Shown piece by piece: positions 1-6,507 of a stretch of DNA of 9,310 bases. Below the pieces are notes generated by a model. That model did not search any database. It was not told the origin of the DNA and was given only the letters and a program-made list of their open reading frames with translations. The position numbers were made by a program, and so were the translations under genes. Origin of the DNA: Bacteroidales bacterium UBA6244 (GTDB lineage Bacteria; Bacteroidota; Bacteroidia; Bacteroidales; F082); NCBI GenBank assembly GCA_002440885.1, contig DJVY01000009.1:1-9310 (forward strand). The letters are read 5' to 3'. How positions within the stretch are numbered: position 1 is the stretch's first letter; each line of letters opens with the position of its first letter.

Positions 1-170
1 GTTGGGTCGACTCCTACATCGCGGGCAATCCTGGTAGATGAAATATGGGTTATCCCTTCGCGATGAAGAGACTTGGCCATATTCAGATAAGCAGGCATTC
101 TACGTAAAGTGGGCTCAGGCACCCCCGGGGTAATTTTTTTCGATGACTGACTATTTTCGACCATGATCAT
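1..170 (-). CDS. rex: Redox-sensing transcriptional repressor Rex, N-terminal part (cut by window edge)
   Basis: Translating the minus strand from the ATG at 170-168 gives 56 codons with no stop, running off the left edge. The product contains VPEPTLRRMPAYL, then a helix segment, then ISSTRIARDVGVDPT. This is the N-terminal winged-helix signature of Rex (family form: IPEATLRRLPxYxxxL ... ISSxELAxxLGVxxxQ). Rex is a cytoplasmic homodimer that binds operators when NAD+ is high and lets go when NADH rises; it typically controls fermentation and respiration genes. The NADH-binding Rossmann domain lies outside the window, so its integrity cannot be judged. A second in-frame ATG at 164-162 is an alternative start. 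No Shine-Dalgarno is seen, but a Bacteroidota-type promoter lies just upstream. The gene is divergent from mutA, about 815 bp away. The family call rests on motif recognition only. Confidence 0.85.
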   Translation of the reverse strand, partial: MIMVENSQSSKKITPGVPEPTLRRMPAYLNMAKSLHREGITHISSTRIARDVGVDP

Positions 171-188
171 TACATTATAATTTCAGGG

Positions 189-196
189 CAAAATTA
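189..196 (-). promoter_or_regulatory. Promoter -7 element of rex
   Basis: Read on the minus strand, 196-189 is TAATTTTG, an exact match to the Bacteroidota sigma-ABfr -7 consensus TAnnTTTG. Transcription would start near 182-186, giving a leader of about 12-16 nt before the rex ATG. No clear TTG -33 element is visible; the expected place is occupied by the inverted repeat at 207-236. Confidence 0.55.
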
Positions 197-206
197 CAAC
201 ACTATC

Positions 207-236
207 TTTTATTAAAGAAAAATATCTTTAATAAAA
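207..236. repeat. Perfect 12-bp inverted repeat upstream of rex, possible operator
   Basis: TTTTATTAAAGA (207-218) and TCTTTAATAAAA (225-236) are perfect reverse complements separated by AAAATA. It sits upstream of the rex -7 element, over the expected -33 region, so a bound protein would affect rex transcription. The left arm is nested in a smaller dyad, TCTTT-TATT-AAAGA (205-218). It does not match the Rex consensus TTGTGAA-N4-TTCACAA. It is AT-rich, so chance contributes, but a perfect 12-bp pair at this spacing is uncommon. A cruciform or a weak terminator is the alternative reading. Confidence 0.45.
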
Positions 237-896
237 TATCAATTTATAATCGTTCAATATTGCTTATGTAATGAATTAGAAATGAAGCATAACGAATTTA
301 ATTATCAGGGAATTGAACAGAAAAACTATATAAAATACAGTAAGACAATTAAATATAATAAACGAAGTACATCATATAGTTTATGTAGGTAATAATAAGG
401 CGCACCGAAAACGAAGTGTTTAATGAATATAAAAATCTCTTATAAAAATTTAATTTCTTAAGAAAGAGTCAAGGCAATTCACCATGCATTTTGCCTAGAG
501 AATCAGTTAATTTGTATGTCCGTAAATTTGAGTTCCTGAGCAATAAAGTTCAATATCAAGGCTTACGCAAGCTGTGAAGCAGGGTTACGCACTGCGGGAT
601 GAACATTTTTAGGGCAAGCATAACCTTAGATGGCATTAGATGTGTTTCTTTTGCCCACTCTATTTTAAGTAATACATCGCCATGTCATAGAATGCTTTTA
701 CTTCATTTTTTTTATTCAATAGTGAATGAGTCGTGCAAACAAGATGGCCGATCCGGAAGGACTAAGATTGATTATCACGATTGCCTTGCTATTTCCAAAA
801 CCTACAAACATCCGCTCACTCACGCCAATATTGTGAAAACTTAGCCTAATCCACATTGGCCATAAAGTTACTCAATGCTAAATAACACCATTCTAA
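237..896. other. AT-rich intergenic stretch without a convincing gene
   Basis: About 660 bases lie between the rex promoter region and the operator of mutA. The only plus-strand reading frame of note (599-844, 81 codons) has an unbiased, cysteine- and histidine-rich composition, no recognisable domain and no ribosome binding site. The minus strand is broken by stops in the frames checked. Weak structure includes a direct repeat TTACGCA at 563-569 and 585-591 (22 bp apart) and a 6-bp hairpin AGGCAA/TTGCCT at 472-477 and 491-496. No tRNA, B12 riboswitch or transposase remnant was recognised. Confidence 0.5.
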
Positions 897-916
897 ATTG
901 TTAATAAATTCACAAT
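897..916. promoter_or_regulatory. Rex-box-like operator upstream of mutA
   Basis: Bases 898-915 read TTGTTAA-TAAA-TTCACAA, flanked by a complementary A (897) and T (916). The two 7-base arms are palindromic except at one position. The published Rex operator form is TTGTGAA or TTGTTAA, 4 bases, then TTCACAA or TTAACAA, so both arms fit exactly. The centre (906/907) lies about 58-62 bp upstream of the predicted mutA start of transcription. That position also suits a class I activator, and the core TGTTA-N6-TCACA is one base from the CRP-family consensus. Rex is favoured because a rex gene is the next gene to the left. Confidence 0.55.
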
Positions 917-932
917 AAAAAAGCCAATAGGC

Positions 933-961
933 TTGCTACTTGTATTTTTGTTATAATTTTG
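933..961 (+). promoter_or_regulatory. mutAB promoter
   Basis: TTG at 933-935 (-33 element), an 18-bp spacer, then TAATTTTG at 954-961, a full match to the Bacteroidota -7 consensus TAnnTTTG. Transcription would start near 965-968, leaving a leader of about 20 nt before the mutA ATG. A second match, TATTTTTG at 943-950, overlaps this promoter but has no TTG at the right distance. The short leader leaves no room for a riboswitch. Confidence 0.6.
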
Positions 962-985
962 TACCGTTTTTAAAACGAAACCAAG

Positions 986-2848
986 ATGGAAGAAAAGAAA
1001 CTTTTCACTGAATTTCCGCCTGTTTCAACGGAAGCTTGGAAAGATAAGATTATTAAAGATTTAAAGGGGGCTGATTACGAAAGAAAACTTACCTGGAAAA
1101 CGGGGGAGGGCTTTGTTGTCCAGCCGTTTTATCGACAAGAAAACCTGAACGGACTCTCCCACATGGGAACTGCTCCGGGGAGCTTTCCTTATGTCCGTGG
1201 CAACACGAAAGAACAAAATTCCTGGCTTGTACGTCAGGATATTCAGGTGGAGGACATGGAATCAGCAAACGCCAAAGCACAGGATATCAAACTTAAAGGA
1301 GTTGATTCGTTGGGTTTTGTACTGAAATGCGGTTACAATCCCACCGAAAATGAGATAGAAATCCTGTTGCAAAACATCAGGCTGGACCTGATGGAGGTAA
1401 ATTTCCGTACGTTAAAACCTCTGCAACTGGTAAAAATAATTGACGCCCTGGCCAAAAAATATAACCGCGATCTGGAAAAAGTCAGAGGGTCGGTAACTTA
1501 CGATCCACTAGGAACTTATACCACTTGCGGCAAGTTTATTTCGTCGTACGAGCACGACATGCAACAGTTGCTCGATATGCACGAAGCCACGCTGCATTTG
1601 CCGCATTTTCAGTATCTTACTATAAACGGACACCTCTTCAGCAGTGCAGGAGCGGGCATCGTAAGCGAACTGGCCTTTACCCTGGCCATGGGCGCTGATT
1701 ACCTCACTTATTTAACCGACAAAGGGTTATTTATAGATGAGGTAGCTCCCCACATTCGTTTTCATATGGCGGTGGGATCCGATTATTTTATGGAAATAGC
1801 CAAATTCAGAGCGGCGCGATACCTGTGGGCAAAATTGGTAAACGCTTACGGTCTGAACGATTCAGAAAACGCCAAAATGCACATCCATTGTTCCAATTCC
1901 AGATGGAATAAAACAGTGTACGATCCGTATGTAAACATGCTCCGGACAACAACCGAAAGCATGTCGGCCATTCTTGGCGGTATTGATTCATTAACTGTTC
2001 TACCCTATAATGCAGTGTATGAAACAGAAACGGCTTTCTCCGAGCGCATTGCCCGAAACCAGCAGCTCATATTAAAAGGTGAATCTTACCTCGATAAAAT
2101 CGCCGATCCAGCCGCAGGTTCCTATTATATTGAAACCCTGACCCATGAGCTCATTCAAAATGCGTGGAAATTGTTTCTGGAAATTGATGAAGCTGGTGGC
2201 TATTTGAGTGCATTAAAAAAGGGCATTATTCAAACCAGAGTAAAGGCCGAAGCAGCACAAAAAGATATGGACATTGCCCTGAGAAGGAAATCTATTCTGG
2301 GAACAAATCAATATCCTAATACCAATGAGCAGTTGGCCTCGTTGCCTGAGTTAGTGCAAGTTGAAACACATTCGGAAATTGTTACCTTGAAACCCTATCG
2401 TGGCGCAGAAAAATTAGAACAGTTAAGGTTTTCAACAGATGCGTATGCACGAAAAGAGCACCGTCCGGTGGCGTGGATGTTTACTTACGGAAATTTGGCC
2501 ATGCGCAAGGCCAGAGCCCAGTTTGCAGGAAATTTCTTTGGCTGTGCCGGGTATAAAATTGAAGACAACAATGGGTTTACTTCCATCGAACAGGGGATAC
2601 AGGCGGCACTGGCGGCAAAACCCGAAATCGTGGTTATTTGTAGCAGCGATGAAGAATATGATGCTATCGCCTTGCCCATTTTTGAGGCCTTACACAACCA
2701 TACCATCGTTGTATTGGCCGGATATCCTGCCGATGTTGTTGAAAAGCTTCAGGCCGCAGGTATGCAACACTTCATTCATTTAAAAAGCAATTTGCTTGAA
2801 AAACTAAATGAATTTCAACAACTTATTGGTATTTCAAATAATCGGTAG
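986..2848 (+). CDS. mutA: Methylmalonyl-CoA mutase, small (non-catalytic) subunit
   Basis: This 620-residue protein is the beta-type partner of the heterodimeric adenosylcobalamin-dependent mutase that interconverts succinyl-CoA and methylmalonyl-CoA in the cytoplasm. The mutase TIM-barrel fold is visible up to about residue 440, with family segments such as NGHLFSSAGAG (214-224), FMEIAKFRAARYLWAKL (268-284) and DPAAGSYYIE (374-383). A cobalamin-domain-like C-terminus follows (about 492-620). That domain lacks the cobalt-ligating DxHxxG motif, and the catalytic His of the large subunit is replaced by Leu217, as expected for a structural subunit. The ATG at 986 fits the promoter and the usual length. 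mutB starts 5 bases after the stop, so the pair is translated from one message. Start and identity are well supported; direction of flux is inferred. Confidence 0.93.
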   Translation: MEEKKLFTEFPPVSTEAWKDKIIKDLKGADYERKLTWKTGEGFVVQPFYRQENLNGLSHMGTAPGSFPYVRGNTKEQNSWLVRQDIQVEDMESANAKAQDIKLKGVDSLGFVLKCGYNPTENEIEILLQNIRLDLMEVNFRTLKPLQLVKIIDALAKKYNRDLEKVRGSVTYDPLGTYTTCGKFISSYEHDMQQLLDMHEATLHLPHFQYLTINGHLFSSAGAGIVSELAFTLAMGADYLTYLTDKGLFIDEVAPHIRFHMAVGSDYFMEIAKFRAARYLWAKLVNAYGLNDSENAKMHIHCSNSRWNKTVYDPYVNMLRTTTESMSAILGGIDSLTVLPYNAVYETETAFSERIARNQQLILKGESYLDKIADPAAGSYYIETLTHELIQNAWKLFLEIDEAGGYLSALKKGIIQTRVKAEAAQKDMDIALRRKSILGTNQYPNTNEQLASLPELVQVETHSEIVTLKPYRGAEKLEQLRFSTDAYARKEHRPVAWMFTYGNLAMRKARAQFAGNFFGCAGYKIEDNNGFTSIEQGIQAALAAKPEIVVICSSDEEYDAIALPIFEALHNHTIVVLAGYPADVVEKLQAAGMQHFIHLKSNLLEKLNEFQQLIGISNNR

Positions 2849-2853
2849 AAAAA

Positions 2854-4992
2854 ATGAAACCTAACTTCAAACTTATCAATATCAACAGCAATCCGGTAAA
2901 GGCCGAAATGCCAAAGGCAGGTCTGAACGAATGCTGGGAAACCCCTGAACATATTCACGTTAAGCCGGCTTACGATCCATCAGACCTTGCAGACATGGAG
3001 CACCTGAATTATGCGGCCGGACTTCCTCCGTTTTTAAGAGGCCCGTATTCCACCATGTATGTTACACGGCCCTGGACCATTCGTCAGTATGCCGGATTTT
3101 CAACAGCGGAAGAGTCGAATGCTTTTTACAGACGTAATCTGGCTGCCGGCCAAAAAGGACTCTCTGTAGCTTTTGACCTGGCCACACACCGCGGTTACGA
3201 TTCCGACCACGAACGCGTGGTTGGCGATGTGGGCAAAGCAGGTGTGGCTATCGATTCCATCCTCGACATGGAAATCCTCTTCGATCAGATTCCTCTTAAC
3301 AAAATCTCTGTTTCGATGACTATGAACGGCGCGGTGCTTCCGGTACTTGCCTTCTATATCGTAACAGCCTTAGAACAAGGAGCACAGCTGGAAGAACTGG
3401 CCGGAACAATTCAAAATGATATCCTAAAGGAGTTCATGGTGCGAAACACCTACATTTATCCGCCCGAACCTTCGATGCGTATTATCTCAGATATTTTCGA
3501 GTACACGGCGAAAAAGATGCCCAAATTCAATTCTATTTCCATTTCCGGTTACCACATACAGGAGGCTGGCGCAACTGCCGATATCGAACTTGCTTATACC
3601 CTGGCCGACGGTCTCGATTATATCCGAACAGGTCTTAAATCAGGTTTAAAAATTGATGAGTTTGCGCCACGCCTGAGCTTCTTTTGGGGTTCAGGAATGA
3701 ACCATTTCATGGAAATTGCCAAATTACGTGCTGGAAGGATGCTGTGGGCAAAAATCGTAAAGCAGTTTGACCCAAAGCTCGAAAAATCAATGGCATTGCG
3801 TACCCACACCCAAACTTCTGGGTGGAGCCTCACCGAGCAAGATCCTTTTAACAATGTGGCACGTACCTGTGTCGAAGCCTTGGGAGCTACGCTTGGCCAC
3901 ACACAAAGCCTGCATACCAATGCCCTGGATGAAGCCATTGCCTTACCCACCGACTTTTCAGCCCGAATTGCCCGTAACACGCAGATATACTTGCAGGAAG
4001 AAACAGAAATTTGTCGTTCACTCGATCCATGGGCCGGCTCTTATTATGTTGAATCACTCACCCGCGATCTGGCCGAACGTGCATGGAAATTGATTGAAGA
4101 AGTTGAGGAAATGGGGGGTATGTCTAAAGCCATCGAAACTGGTTTGCCGAAAATGCGTATCGAAGAAGCTGCCGCACGCAAGCAAGCCCGAATCGACTCA
4201 CGTAAAGATGTCATTGTTGGCGTGAACCGGTATAAACTCGATAAAGAAGACCCGATAGAAACCCTCGAAATTGACAACAGCGCTGTGCGCGAATCGCAAA
4301 TCGCCCGACTGAAAAAATTGCGTGAAAACCGCAACGAAGAAGCTGTTCAGGCTTCGTTGGAGGCTATCACCCGCGCTTGCGAAACTGGTGAAGGTAATTT
4401 GCTTGAACTGGCCGTAGAAGCTGCCAAGAATCGCGCCAGTCTCGGAGAAATTTCGTATGCTTGCGAAAAAATTATGGGGAGGTATAAAGCTGTGATCAGA
4501 TCTATTTCAGGAGTGTATGCTAACGAGGCCGGTGAGGATGACTCCTTCAAAAAAGCCCGCGACCTGGCCGATAAGTTTGCCGAACTTGAGGGTCGTCGAC
4601 CACGTATTATGATCGCTAAAATGGGACAGGATGGCCATGACAGAGGAGCAAAGGTGGTGGCCACAGGCTATGCCGACATCGGATTTGATGTAGATATCGG
4701 ACCGCTGTTTCAAACTCCAGCTGAAGCGGCACGTCAGGCCGTTGAAAATGATGTACATATACTGGGTGTTTCAAGCCTTGCAGCCGGACACAAGACCTTA
4801 GTTCCTCAGGTAATCGAAGAAATGAAAAAACTTGGTCGTGAAGACATCATGGTTATCGTGGGCGGGGTAATCCCAACTCAAGACTACCAGTTTTTGTTCG
4901 ATGCCGGAGTAGTGGCTGTATTTGGCCCGGGAACGGTAATCCCTGATGCCGGTATACAAATGCTTAATCTGCTCCTCGAAGCAAGAAAATAA
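2854..4992 (+). CDS. mutB: Methylmalonyl-CoA mutase, large (catalytic) subunit
   Basis: This is a 712-residue catalytic subunit. The CoA-binding and substrate barrel (about 40-560) contains the diagnostic TRPWTIRQYAGFSTA (71-85). Residues that by alignment match Tyr89, Arg207 and His244 of the Propionibacterium enzyme are Tyr79, Arg197 and His234 (in SGYHIQEAGA), a constant offset of ten. The C-terminal cobalamin domain (about 583-712) has the full set: GQDGHDRG (591-598) with His595 as cobalt ligand, the SSL loop (640-642) and a GG turn (670-671). Length is normal and no frameshift is seen. In Bacteroidota the enzyme usually runs from succinyl-CoA towards propionate. No epimerase, decarboxylase or MeaB chaperone gene is in the window; those would be elsewhere. 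The operon ends here at a strong terminator. Confidence 0.97.
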   Translation: MKPNFKLININSNPVKAEMPKAGLNECWETPEHIHVKPAYDPSDLADMEHLNYAAGLPPFLRGPYSTMYVTRPWTIRQYAGFSTAEESNAFYRRNLAAGQKGLSVAFDLATHRGYDSDHERVVGDVGKAGVAIDSILDMEILFDQIPLNKISVSMTMNGAVLPVLAFYIVTALEQGAQLEELAGTIQNDILKEFMVRNTYIYPPEPSMRIISDIFEYTAKKMPKFNSISISGYHIQEAGATADIELAYTLADGLDYIRTGLKSGLKIDEFAPRLSFFWGSGMNHFMEIAKLRAGRMLWAKIVKQFDPKLEKSMALRTHTQTSGWSLTEQDPFNNVARTCVEALGATLGHTQSLHTNALDEAIALPTDFSARIARNTQIYLQEETEICRSLDPWAGSYYVESLTRDLAERAWKLIEEVEEMGGMSKAIETGLPKMRIEEAAARKQARIDSRKDVIVGVNRYKLDKEDPIETLEIDNSAVRESQIARLKKLRENRNEEAVQASLEAITRACETGEGNLLELAVEAAKNRASLGEISYACEKIMGRYKAVIRSISGVYANEAGEDDSFKKARDLADKFAELEGRRPRIMIAKMGQDGHDRGAKVVATGYADIGFDVDIGPLFQTPAEAARQAVENDVHILGVSSLAAGHKTLVPQVIEEMKKLGREDIMVIVGGVIPTQDYQFLFDAGVVAVFGPGTVIPDAGIQMLNLLLEARK

Positions 4993-5013
4993 ATCAACAA
5001 ATCTTGTTGCAAG

Positions 5014-5054
5014 AAAGCATCAAGTCAGATTATGTGTCTGATTTGATGCTTTTT
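5014..5054 (+). terminator. Intrinsic terminator of mutAB
   Basis: AAAGCATCAAGTCAGA (5014-5029) pairs over 16 positions, with a single G-U wobble, with TCTGATTTGATGCTTT (5037-5052) around a 7-base loop, and runs into T's up to 5054. It begins 22 bases after the mutB stop codon. The A-rich left edge means it could also work weakly in the other direction. Confidence 0.85.
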
Positions 5055-5086
5055 AGGTTTTATTTGAAAAAAATTTCATTTTCTTC

Positions 5087-5117
5087 TTGTTATTTAGACT
5101 AATTCTATATAGTTTTG
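5087..5117 (+). promoter_or_regulatory. Promoter of a candidate small RNA
   Basis: TTG at 5087-5089, a 20-bp spacer, then TAGTTTTG at 5110-5117, an exact TAnnTTTG match. It lies downstream of the mutAB terminator and some 270 bases before the next protein gene. The predicted start point (about 5121-5125) falls at the first base of a long inverted repeat, which suggests a structured RNA rather than a messenger leader. Confidence 0.5.
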
Positions 5118-5123
5118 CTGCCT

Positions 5124-5211
5124 GAATCTGGTATTGATAGCATCCTATCGGAATTGTTAAAAACTTACTTCCCCCACTAAAAAACTAACTGCTATCGATA
5201 CCAGATTTTTT
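5124..5211 (+). ncRNA. Candidate small RNA with paired ends and its own terminator
   Basis: AATCTGGTATTGATAGCA (5125-5142) pairs over 18 positions, with one G-U wobble, with TGCTATCGATACCAGATT (5190-5207); a further G-U pair at 5124/5208 is possible. The 47-base interior is A- and C-rich, mostly unpaired, with a run of five C's (5171-5175), a run of six A's (5179-5184) and a small TCC-TATC-GGA hairpin (5143-5152). The stem ends in six T's (5206-5211), as in an intrinsic terminator. With the promoter just upstream this gives a transcript of about 85-90 nt whose 5' and 3' ends form one helix. No known RNA family was recognised. Alternatives are a second, long-loop terminator or a small palindromic element. 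Confidence 0.5.
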
Positions 5212-5340
5212 ATTTATAATCTCTTCTGCTCAACCTGCAACACATCCCTCTCCCTGCTTATTTTTACGCAACCGCTGCTGTTATTGGGTTTTAAAGTATC
5301 CTGTTCTATAGCCTGCTATTAAAACAATATTTTCTTAAAA

Positions 5341-5367
5341 TTGCAACCCGGGCATTTTTTACCTGTC
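5341..5367 (+). promoter_or_regulatory. Putative ECF-type promoter of the sigma operon
   Basis: TTGCAAC (5341-5347), 17 bases, GTC (5365-5367). The layout matches ECF promoters in general: an AAC-containing -35 element and a GTC-type -10 element about 17 bases apart. The same pattern with the same spacing occurs at 7601-7627 before the DUF2807 gene, which supports autoregulation by the sigma factor encoded directly downstream. Transcription would start near 5373-5376. The preceding stretch 5212-5340 shows no gene or clear structure. Confidence 0.5.
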
Positions 5368-5387
5368 ATTAGTTAACAAGAAGTGAA

Positions 5388-5939
5388 TTGAACGTGGAGT
5401 CTGAAACACAACGTGATATTATTGAAAGAAGTAAGCGCGGCAGCTCACGCGACCAGTATGCATTATACCATGCTTACGCGAAGGCCATGTTCAATATTTG
5501 CTATCGGATGATGGGTAATAAAGAAGAAGCTCAGGATATGTTGCAGGAATCGTTTACAGATGCGTTTAAAAGACTGGAAAGTTTTAGGTATGAAGCCACT
5601 TTTGGAGCATGGTTGAAGCGGATTGTGGTAAATCATTGCATCAACGAGATAAAGCGAAGAAAGACTGAATTGGTTTTTTTCGACGACATGCATTTGTTTC
5701 AACAGCGTTCAGATGAAGAAGAAATGTTGCCCGAAGTAAGTGTGCCAATGATTCGCAGAGCCATGGAAGAACTGCCCAACGGCAGCAAAATGATCTTTTC
5801 ACTTTATTTGCTCGAAGGTATGGATCATGGCGAAATTGCACAGATACTGGGTGTTAGCGAATCGAACTCGAAATCACAATACATGCGGGCAAAACAACGA
5901 ATACGTGAATTATTAAAGGAGGTGGTGTATGAAAACTGA
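5388..5939 (+). CDS. ECF-family RNA polymerase sigma factor (RpoE-like)
   Basis: This 183-residue, two-domain sigma factor is of normal ECF length. Region 2 spans about residues 22-92, with the core-binding and -10 recognition stretch around GNKEEAQDMLQESFTDAF (43-60) and the melting segment FGAWLKRIVVNHCINEIKRR (72-91). An acidic linker follows (about 96-118). Region 4 (about 122-176) holds the helix-turn-helix MDHGEIAQILGVSESNSKS (145-163). It would direct polymerase to a small regulon, held inactive by the membrane protein encoded next. The start is a TTG at 5388 with AAGAAG 4 bases upstream; the GTG at 5394 is equally possible. The upstream frame is closed by a TAG at 5370. The 3' end overlaps the next gene by 11 bases. 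The signal it answers cannot be read from the sequence. Confidence 0.92.
   Translation: MNVESETQRDIIERSKRGSSRDQYALYHAYAKAMFNICYRMMGNKEEAQDMLQESFTDAFKRLESFRYEATFGAWLKRIVVNHCINEIKRRKTELVFFDDMHLFQQRSDEEEMLPEVSVPMIRRAMEELPNGSKMIFSLYLLEGMDHGEIAQILGVSESNSKSQYMRAKQRIRELLKEVVYEN
5915..5922 (+). promoter_or_regulatory. Strong Shine-Dalgarno for the anti-sigma gene, inside the sigma gene
   Basis: AAAGGAGG followed by TG is close to a full complement of the 16S rRNA 3' end and lies 6 bases before the ATG at 5929. Bacteroidota rarely use such sites, and the other genes here lack one. It overlaps the last codons of the sigma gene, so anti-sigma would be made efficiently and in step with sigma. Confidence 0.7.
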
Positions 5940-6507
5940 TCAACTTGAAAAATTTATTTTAGCTCATCGAGATGAATTTGATGTGATGGAGCCGGATGCG
6001 AATACCTGGTCTAAAATCTCGTTGCAAGATGTTTCTAAGCCTAAATCCGCTCTTAACTGGAAAACAATTCTCGGAAGAGTGGCCGCTGTGCTGGTTATTT
6101 TTATCAGCTCATATTATTTTCACCGTTATGTAGACTTCCAAAGGGAGCACACCATGACGCAATCCGATGTAACGGCACTGGAGGACAGACAAATTTTGAA
6201 CGAAATGTTAGAGTCGAAAGCCTACTATACCCGACTTATCGACAGTAAAACTGAGCAGGTGTTTTTGCTCACTGCAAACCAGCCCTCGTTACGCACCGAA
6301 ATTCAGGAAGAAATGAAACAGCTCGATCAGGAATTTCTTGAACTTCAGAATGACCTCTACGACCTCACCGATAGCGAAGAAGTATTAGCTGCCATGATAC
6401 AAAACTACCGTCTGAAACTACAAATACTCGAAGAAACCATGTTGCAGTTAAAAGCACAATCTAAAGAAAAAAATCAAGATCATGAAACTAACAGGATTTC
6501 AATTTAA
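5929..6507 (+). CDS. Probable single-pass membrane anti-sigma factor
   Basis: The 192-residue protein has three parts. The cytoplasmic head (about 1-45) includes FILAHRDEFDVMEPDANTWSKI-like sequence of the kind found at the N-terminus of small Bacteroidota proteins encoded after ECF sigma genes. One hydrophobic helix follows (about 47-64, ILGRVAAVLVIFISSYYF). The acidic, Leu/Glu/Gln-rich periplasmic tail (about 80-182) is predicted by eye to be coiled coil. There is no zinc-binding HxxxCxxC motif, so it is not a classical ZAS anti-sigma. The role is inferred from position: it overlaps the sigma gene by 11 bases and the next gene by 26, the mark of tight coupling. The head would bind the sigma factor; the tail would sense the envelope, possibly through the secreted proteins encoded downstream. 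Sequence similarity alone would not prove function. Confidence 0.7.
   Translation: MKTDQLEKFILAHRDEFDVMEPDANTWSKISLQDVSKPKSALNWKTILGRVAAVLVIFISSYYFHRYVDFQREHTMTQSDVTALEDRQILNEMLESKAYYTRLIDSKTEQVFLLTANQPSLRTEIQEEMKQLDQEFLELQNDLYDLTDSEEVLAAMIQNYRLKLQILEETMLQLKAQSKEKNQDHETNRISI

Noticed and set aside
599..844. Open frame of 81 codons in the rex-mutA spacer
   Set aside because: No ribosome binding site or suitable promoter, no domain or signal peptide, and an amino-acid make-up (many Cys, His, Ser) typical of translated non-coding DNA.
854..916. Possible B12 riboswitch upstream of the B12-dependent mutase
   Set aside because: No B12-box-like conserved stretch or multi-helix fold is visible, and the predicted leader of mutA is only about 20 nt.
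915..934. Hairpin AAGCC-AATA-GGCTT next to an A-run, readable as a minus-strand terminator
   Set aside because: The stem is only 5 bp and no minus-strand gene lies upstream of it; it overlaps the -33 element of mutA and is most likely chance.
2439..2783. Out-of-frame 114-codon plus-strand frame within mutA
   Set aside because: It lies entirely inside mutA, whose own frame is intact and conserved through this region, so it is neither a frameshift remnant nor a separate gene.
3618..4758. Several long minus-strand open frames opposite mutB (up to 120 codons)
   Set aside because: They are antisense shadows of a well-conserved gene, with low-complexity Ser/Arg/Ala-rich translations and no start signals.
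5236..5261. A third TGCAAC upstream of the sigma gene
   Set aside because: No GTC follows at the 17-base distance, so it does not fit the ECF-type promoter pattern.
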